From Gigaspora rosea (taxonomy: Eukaryota > Glomeromycota > Glomeromycetes > Diversisporales > Gigasporaceae): 64,000 bases of DNA. Below the pieces are notes generated by a model, which worked only from the letters and a program-made list of their open reading frames with translations, searched no databases and was not told the DNA's origin. Position 1 is the stretch's first letter, and each line of letters starts with the position of its first letter. The translations under genes and the position numbers were made by a program. Below, piece by piece: positions 58,001 to 64,000 of the stretch. The stretch is taken from positions 23,634-87,633 of the forward strand of contig QKWP01000214.1 of NCBI GenBank assembly GCA_003550325.1, in the 5' to 3' direction.

Positions 58001-60356
58001 AGAAGCAGAAACAGCAGAAATACGATTTTACAAGGACTTTCTCTAAGGAGAATTGTAAATACTACATGGGATCCCAAATTCAATAAACTACTACAAGGCC
58101 TCTGAAAATACAATTTAACCTGCCAAACTATAGGAGAAGCACTAGAGCGCCAAGTAAGCTTCAAACCAAAAAGCATTGAATGGGAAGTAAAAGGAAAAGG
58201 CTCTATGATCCTGGAGCTAATGAACCCAAAACTCAACTTCAAGGCTGCAAAAACCCTAGAAAAATTTAACCTTTTTTATGCCAATCAACTCATTCTCCAA
58301 GACAATAAAACATTAGCAGCCTGGAGCCAACTTAAACTTGTTAAAAGTGCAACAAGTAAAGGAAGGAAACCAATTTGGTTTGAACGCCTAGAGTCACTGT
58401 TACTCCAAGACCCAGTTACTAGATAAATAAAAAATGATCTTTACATCAATGCAGATTTGAAGGGACTGGCCATTTCCAATCTGCAAAGCCTCTTAGTCGA
58501 CAAAAGAATTAAAGACTGGGTGATAACAAAGGAGATGGATAGTGAACACACCCTAGGGCACATAGTTAAAAAGAACTCTAACTCAGTACTTATAGAACAT
58601 TGGAAGGAACTGAACCATGTAGTTCCGAGCCAAAGCAAACTAAGAAAAGTGTGACAAATGCGCTTTATCAATAGATCCAGCTCAAGACACTTGTACTCTA
58701 AGGTTAAGCAAAAATAAGATACTGGGTACTCTCCCCAAAAGTGCATTGGAATTATCTTCCAAAACGACCAAGATTAAAACAAACCTTTGGCAAGGTGTAC
58801 AGAACCAACAACAAAGCAACCATGAAAGTGCGCTCCTTGAACTAAAAAGCATAGAATGGCCCGAAATACAATTGATTCAAAATCAATATTTCAATAACAA
58901 ATTGAGTCTCCAGCTAATAGAGGAATTAGGATGCAACATATATAGAAACAAAGAAACGTACTACTTCTATACAAACGGTTCTCTTTTTGAAACAGCTCAA
59001 AACGAAACAAAAAAACCAGCGATGGGAGCAGCTTGGGTCCAAGTTGTCAAAAACGAAACACAACTTCTTGAACAAGGCATGTGTAGAACCAGAAACTGGC
59101 CATCTTCAACAAAGCTGGAATTACTAGCAATTCTAATGGCCCTCTACACAGTTCCGGAAAAGAAGGTGGTTAAAATTTTTACAAATAGTGAATCGGCAAT
59201 AGCAGGAATCCAAAGGGGATGGAATGGTCAAACAAACAAGTGGTAGACCAAACAAAAAATAGTTCAATTACATCTAGAATTGTAGAATTAATGAGCATAA
59301 GAATTTAGAGGCAGAGCTAAATAAAATAGAAGGACATAGTGGAAATAAATAGAATGATATGGCAGACAGTATTGCAAAGAGGGGTGCTCTGGACAATAAT
59401 ATTCCTATAGTCGACTTCCAGGAGGTCACGAGTCTCAGAGTATCAATCATGTGGATAAACTACCTAATAGATAGCCCTATAAGGAAAATGCTCCAAACTA
59501 TAGAAGAAGTCTCAATAGGAATAGATTGGTTGTATTCTAGCCAGATCCAAGGCCTAGAAATTAACCTTGCAAGTACCAACTTCCTGTAGCCAAACTTATG
59601 GAACTGCTTCAAGACACTATCAGGAGTAAGGTGCACAACACTCGCAAAAAGCAAAAAGATGAGTACAGTAATAAAATGCATTCACATCAATCTTCCTGTC
59701 CTGGCCGTATTGAACAAGAGAAAACCAGATTTGTATAAAAGTGCTTGGTGCGCAACTTGTGACGACCAAATAATAGAAACACAAGCCCACCTCGGCACCT
59801 GCAAGGGCTATAAAGAAAAGTGGCAAGAAATCGAGTTACAAGTTTCTCAAATACTCTGGAACTCTTTGAAACAGGACTTACAGAGAAAAATCCCCATGAT
59901 CAAGCTAACCAATTGGCTTTATGGTAAAATGCAAGAACAGAAAGAAGCAATTAGAGAAGAAATCATTAGAAACCTGACGAGAAAGAAGATGGAACAAACT
60001 CTTCTAGAAGCGTGCAAGGAAAAGAATACCATGCAGCAGCTACTTACCCTGTGGCTTGATCTATCATGGAACCTATTCTACGAAAACATTTGGAAGCCAA
60101 GATGTGAAACAGTTATTGCTTGGGAAAAGAGTATAGGTATAAAAAAAAGGACAAATAGGAGTCCAAAACAAGATCCAAAGCGGCAAAAAGCTGGAATACA
60201 CTCAAGAAAAGAAGCGAGAAATTAGAAGAAAAGGGAGCACCCTCAAGTAATATGTCTAGCCAGGAGGAAAAGAGGAGGGAAATAAACCAACTACAAGTAG
60301 AATCATTAGAAAAATATATCACCGAAGGGGCAAGACCCTTTTGGTTAAAAAAATAG
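55030..60356 (+). pseudogene. LINE ORF2 (endonuclease, reverse transcriptase, RNase H), broken
   Basis: APE endonuclease at about 55085-55745: GLVETN (catalytic Glu), VYVPSND, VMGDLNT, SRIDQIW, and a final SNYAII where SDH is expected, so the catalytic Asp-His pair is lost. Reverse transcriptase at about 56700-57500: IRPIALLKTFRKL, motif A LFQDMKKAFDSV (57067), motif B GIDQGEMISPLL-stop (57243), motif C FADDTT-stop (57420). RNase H at about 58960-59250 has TNGS and TNSES where TDGS and TDSES are expected. Zinc knuckle CATC..HLGTC at 59749. C-terminus RPFWLKK-stop at 60356. Frameshifts occur near 55075, 56140, 56815, 57500, 58045 and 60185, with many stops, several at probable Trp codons. Inactive. 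Confidence 0.88.
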
Positions 60357-60596
60357 GCTGTTTGACATAGCCCCTAGTCAAACCCACATGAGACTAGTGC
60401 GGCAGGTCGCACTTGATTTTCCTTTGAAAAAATGAAGTGATGTCGGACTTAGTAATAGAAAGTAGCATTATATGTATATATAACTTAAATTCTAATAAAG
60501 TGTCGGCAAGACTGCCTAAGTTAAAAAAAAAATAGTTTGGGTTATAGTGTGATATACATTAGCGAATTATATATACGTAATCTTATGTAAGATATT

Positions 60597-63500
60597 ATGG
60601 CCTATGCGAAGGACCAGGCTAATGACGGTCAGACCCAACGTACAGGGCAGACTATGGTATCCTCTGCAACTGTGAAAACCGAGTATATGGCGAGCGCATC
60701 TATAGAAGAAAACTCAAACTTCTCAGATAACAATTCATCACATCCTTCTGAGAATCCCTTCACTGAAAATATTTTTTCATCTACCTCAAATAAACCTTAT
60801 ATACCAAGCATTTTTATCAATACTCCACCAAACTTAAACACTACCAATAACGATTAAGAATCATCAACAGACAACTCAAATAACACTATTGATTCACCAA
60901 CGACAAATACAATCAAAGGAAAAACTGATACCCAAATTCTTGATTTACTTAAAATATACAATCCTTCAACTTGCTTCAACAAATTTCTTTCTTTTTACAA
61001 CTTACAACTCTTACCAACACCTCAATCAATAGGCTCTTTTCTAAAATTCATCCAGGATGATTATCCAGAATACTACTCTGAGCAATATATCAATATTTCT
61101 ATTAAAATATCTAACAATAATATACACGAAGAGGCTCATATTCATCTTCCATCCCCTTATCCAATTTCAGCTATATCCCTTTCAAAAACCTTCTAGACTT
61201 TTAAAAATACTACACTTAAAACAAACTATTCTTCAACAAAATTTAAAATACCATCTCTTCTGAGATACCAAAAATCTCTTCTGCCAACTCCTCATTCTTC
61301 CCCTAAACTACCTCTCACCACAACATATACTAATAACAATATTCTATCTTCAGAAAACCTAAATATTACACAATCAATTAAAATACACTCACTTAACGTC
61401 AATGGTCTTTTAGATAATTTCAAACAACTTAGCTTGATTGACTTTATCTCAGAAAATCAAATTGACATTTTTGGAACTCAGAAACACACCTATCCATTAA
61501 AGAGGCAAAATTTTTATCTCTATCACAAAAACTTTCAAACTTTAAATGCTTTTGGACATCAGCAAATGCTCGCCAAGGTGGTGTGGAGATAATAATTCAC
61601 AAATCACTTGCCAAGCATATCGAAAAAATTCAAACCTATAAAAACTTCCTTCTAGAAATCGATATTTTTCTTAAAAACCTTCATATCAAACTCATTCANC
61701 TCACCACAACATATACTAATAACAATATTCTATCTTCAGAAAACCTAAATATTACACAATCAATTAAAATACACTCACTTAACGTCAATGGTCTCTTAGA
61801 TAATTTTAAACAACTTAGCTTGATTGACTTTATCTCAGAAAATCAAATTGACATTTTTGGAATCTCTGAAACACACCTATCCAGTAAGGAGGCAAAATTT
61901 TCATCTCTATCACAAAAACTTTCAAACTTTAAATGCTTTTGGACATCAGCAAATGCTCGCCAAGGTGGTGTGGGGATAATAATTCACAAATCACTTGCCA
62001 AGCATATCGGAAAAATTCAAACCTATAAAAACTTCCTTCTTGAAATCGATATTTTTCTTAAAAACCTTCATATCAAACTCATTCAACTCTACTTTCCAAC
62101 TCAAGAGAAAAAACAACCCCGAAAAGATATTCTTTCATATCTTACCCCCATTCTTAACAAAACTAACTACAGAATAATTCTAATGGGAGATCTAAATGGA
62201 GTTCCCAACCCCAAACTCGACAGACTACCACCAAAAAACACTAATACACCAGAACACACTCTTTTAAAACTTCTTAAATCCCTTCAATTCTATGATACAT
62301 ACAGACATTTCTTTCCTTTAACTCCAACATTTTCCTTTATACATAACAACAGCCATAGCAGAATTGACCAAATATGGACTAACATTCATATTACACTCTT
62401 AAACTAAGCTGATATACTATCTAACCCATTTACCTAAACTGATCACTCAATAGTATCTCTCGAATTAACAATTAACTTACCTAAAATAAATCTACAACCC
62501 CTCCAAACAAGAATTAAATATCAATGGAACCTAACTAATAATGAACAAATAGAAAATTACCAAACCCACACTGAACAAAACCTTCAACCACTTCTTTCAT
62601 CCATTATCAACATTAATCATAACTCTGAACTTAACAAAATATGGAATCAAATCAACAAAGCTTTAACTAAAGCAGCCCAAAAACATATTCCATTTAAGAA
62701 AATCAAAATCAATCTATACCAAAATAAACAACAACTACCCACTCTTACACCACTATACAAACAACTTAAACAAGCAATTCTTTTTAAAACTACCTTCAAT
62801 AAACCTAACTTTATACAAACTTATAAACTGTATATTAATAAATATTCGCAAAACACTTTATTACCACTCTTATACCCTATACCATCTAATAATAATCCCG
62901 GTTCTACTTCTCTTTCAACACTCTTTATCATGGAAATCAAAACCCTTAAAACTCAAATTCTCAAAGAAAAACAAGAAAATAAAGTAAAGGAAATTCAAAA
63001 TAAACTGGAAGAAAGAAACAACAATTTCTACCAAAATCCTAAAATATTATTACAGAATGTTTTAGAAAAACATAATAACAATATAAACTTAGATCGACTT
63101 CTTTCTAACAACACACTTACTACTCAGCCAACTGAGATAAAACAAGCTTTACAATCTCATTTTCAAAACTACTTTCAAAAACTACCATATTCTCAGATTC
63201 AAGAAAATACAAAATTCTATGAACTTTATAAACCCCACCCAGAAAATGAACCTTATTTTGTCGATCTCTTCGTGGAGATAACTTCTGAAGAGTGGAACAA
63301 AGTTATACATGATCTTCCAAACCAAAAAGCTGCCGGCCCTTCAGAAACTAATTACGAACATCTAAAATACCTAAGCCCCAAGAGCCAAAATATTATCCGA
63401 CTCTTCTTATCCAAGTGCCTTACATTACAACAAATTCCAACAATTTGGAAAACATCTAACATTTTTCTTATTCCCAAAAAATCCCAATGGGACTTTACTT

Positions 63501-64000
63501 TAGACCAAGTTAGACCTATTTCACTCATTGAACCTATTAAAAAATGTCTTACTAAAATCTTTACAACCCGTCTTGACCAAATCAACACCCAAAATCAACT
63601 ACTAAATAACCTTAATTTTGCAGCAACTAAAAACAGTTCAACCCAAATTCCTATACAAATACTACTTAATACAATTGAATATTACAAAGCAAATAACAAA
63701 GAGGCATAGATACTCTTTCAGGATATGTCCAAGGCCTTTGACAAAATTAATATCCAACGTCTACTAGATGCTTGCAAACGTATTGGTATTCCCCAAGCTG
63801 GTTCAAACTTTATCGAATTTCTACACCATGACAGAAAAGCTAGAGCAATTACTGCTTATGGCCTTACAGATCCAATTACTCTACACTCAGGCATAGAACA
63901 AGGAGAAACCTACTCCCCATTACTTTGGAAAATTTATTATGATCCTATTCTCAGCTATATAAACTCAAAATACAGCTCAAAACTTCTTAAAATGTCTTCT
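60597..64000 (+). pseudogene. LINE coding region, broken, incomplete at the window end
   Basis: Starts MAYAKDQANDGQTQRTGQ. The N-terminal region (to about 61310) is Ser/Thr/Asn-rich, with SFYNLQLLPTPQSIGSFL near 60990. Endonuclease: SLNVNGL, ISETHLS, GGVGIIIHKSLA, LMGDLNGV, SRIDQIW and an intact TDHSIVS. Reverse transcriptase: KAAGPSETNYEHL, QVRPISLIEPIKKCL, motif A ILFQDMSKAFDKI (63712) and motif B GIEQGETYSPLLW (63892); motif C lies beyond the window. Stops: TAA 60855, TAG 61194, TAA 62405, TAA 62435, TAG 63707 (EA-stop-ILFQ, Trp expected). If one copy of the duplication is ignored, all parts fall in a single frame. Confidence 0.85.
61314..62085 (+). repeat. 386-bp tandem duplication joined at an N
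   Basis: 61314-61698 and 61700-62085 are near-identical (a few percent different), both starting CTCACCACAACATATACTAA and ending CAAACTCATTCA, separated by the single undetermined base at 61699. The first copy has a two-base loss (GGAACTCAG against GGAATCTCTG) and other changes. Because each unit is 386 bp (not a multiple of three), the duplication itself breaks the frame. Confidence 0.92.

Larger units (their letters stand above)
52452..60530 (+). mobile_element. Complete but decayed non-LTR retrotransposon (LINE), 8.1 kb
   Basis: Two-ORF LINE with a 16-bp target duplication AATAGTTTGGGTTATA (52436-52451, 60531-60546) and a 3' end AATAAAGTGTCGGCAAGACT..CTAAGTT followed by a poly-A run. Order: 5' leader, ORF1 (RRM-like), APE-type endonuclease, reverse transcriptase, RNase H and a CCHC zinc knuckle. 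It landed in a truncated copy of the 21041-21377 family. All frames are broken by stops and small indels. A hAT-like element was later inserted between ORF1 and ORF2. The RNase H domain suggests the I/Tad group; a tree would be needed to place it. Confidence 0.92.
60560..64000 (+). mobile_element. Second non-LTR retrotransposon (LINE), cut by the window end
   Basis: Begins soon after the LINE at 52452-60530; the exact 5' border is uncertain. It encodes an N-terminal region, APE endonuclease and the first part of a reverse transcriptase, and runs off the window after motif B. It contains a 386-bp tandem duplication (61314-62085). It differs strongly in sequence from the first LINE but has the same domain order. 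Confidence 0.85.

Overview
This is AT-rich eukaryotic nuclear DNA, most likely from an arbuscular mycorrhizal fungus (Glomeromycotina, Rhizophagus-like). That is an inference. It rests on the base composition, a short intron with GTAAG...TTTTATAG borders, a Sel1-repeat protein and a giant TPR protein of the kinds expanded in these fungi, and a very heavy load of transposon remnants. No rRNA, genuine tRNA gene, CRISPR array or bacterial feature was seen.

Only three host genes are well supported. (1) A Sel1-repeat protein on the minus strand (6897-8018), with a decayed paralogue of opposite orientation just beyond it (8818-9933). (2) A two-exon minus-strand gene (25749-30070) for a RING-like plus TPR protein of about 1408 residues; its 13-codon first exon was found by reading the splice sites. 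(3) A 170-residue protein with three membrane segments (34260-34772), whose stop codon lies in the target-site duplication of a small transposon.

Most of the rest is layered mobile DNA. Positions 1-4400 hold a palindromic satellite split by a TA-duplicating element, then a hAT-like element and a CGTACC-rich inverted-repeat element. Positions 9.6-24.5 kb hold foldback elements, a 323-bp satellite, MULE-like and many hAT-like non-autonomous elements, and one SINE-like retroelement. Positions 31.7-42.4 kb hold more hAT-like elements, including a three-level nest (38214-40188). Positions 42.8-52.3 kb hold three SINE-like families (two new insertions here plus a tRNA-headed copy), a large foldback and a long A-rich tract. 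Positions 52452-60530 are one complete but decayed LINE with a 16-bp target duplication, and 60.5 kb to the window end is a second LINE, cut by the window edge and carrying a 386-bp tandem duplication joined at an N.

The hAT-like elements share TAGNG-type ends, and their 8-bp duplications fit the known hAT target bias nTnnnnAn (T at position 2 in 10 of 12, A at position 7 in 8 of 12). No intact transposase or reverse transcriptase was found, so any movement would need enzymes encoded elsewhere. The most promising undescribed items are the roughly 1-kb SINE-like families, one of which keeps a short reading frame in three copies, and the set of hAT-like families.
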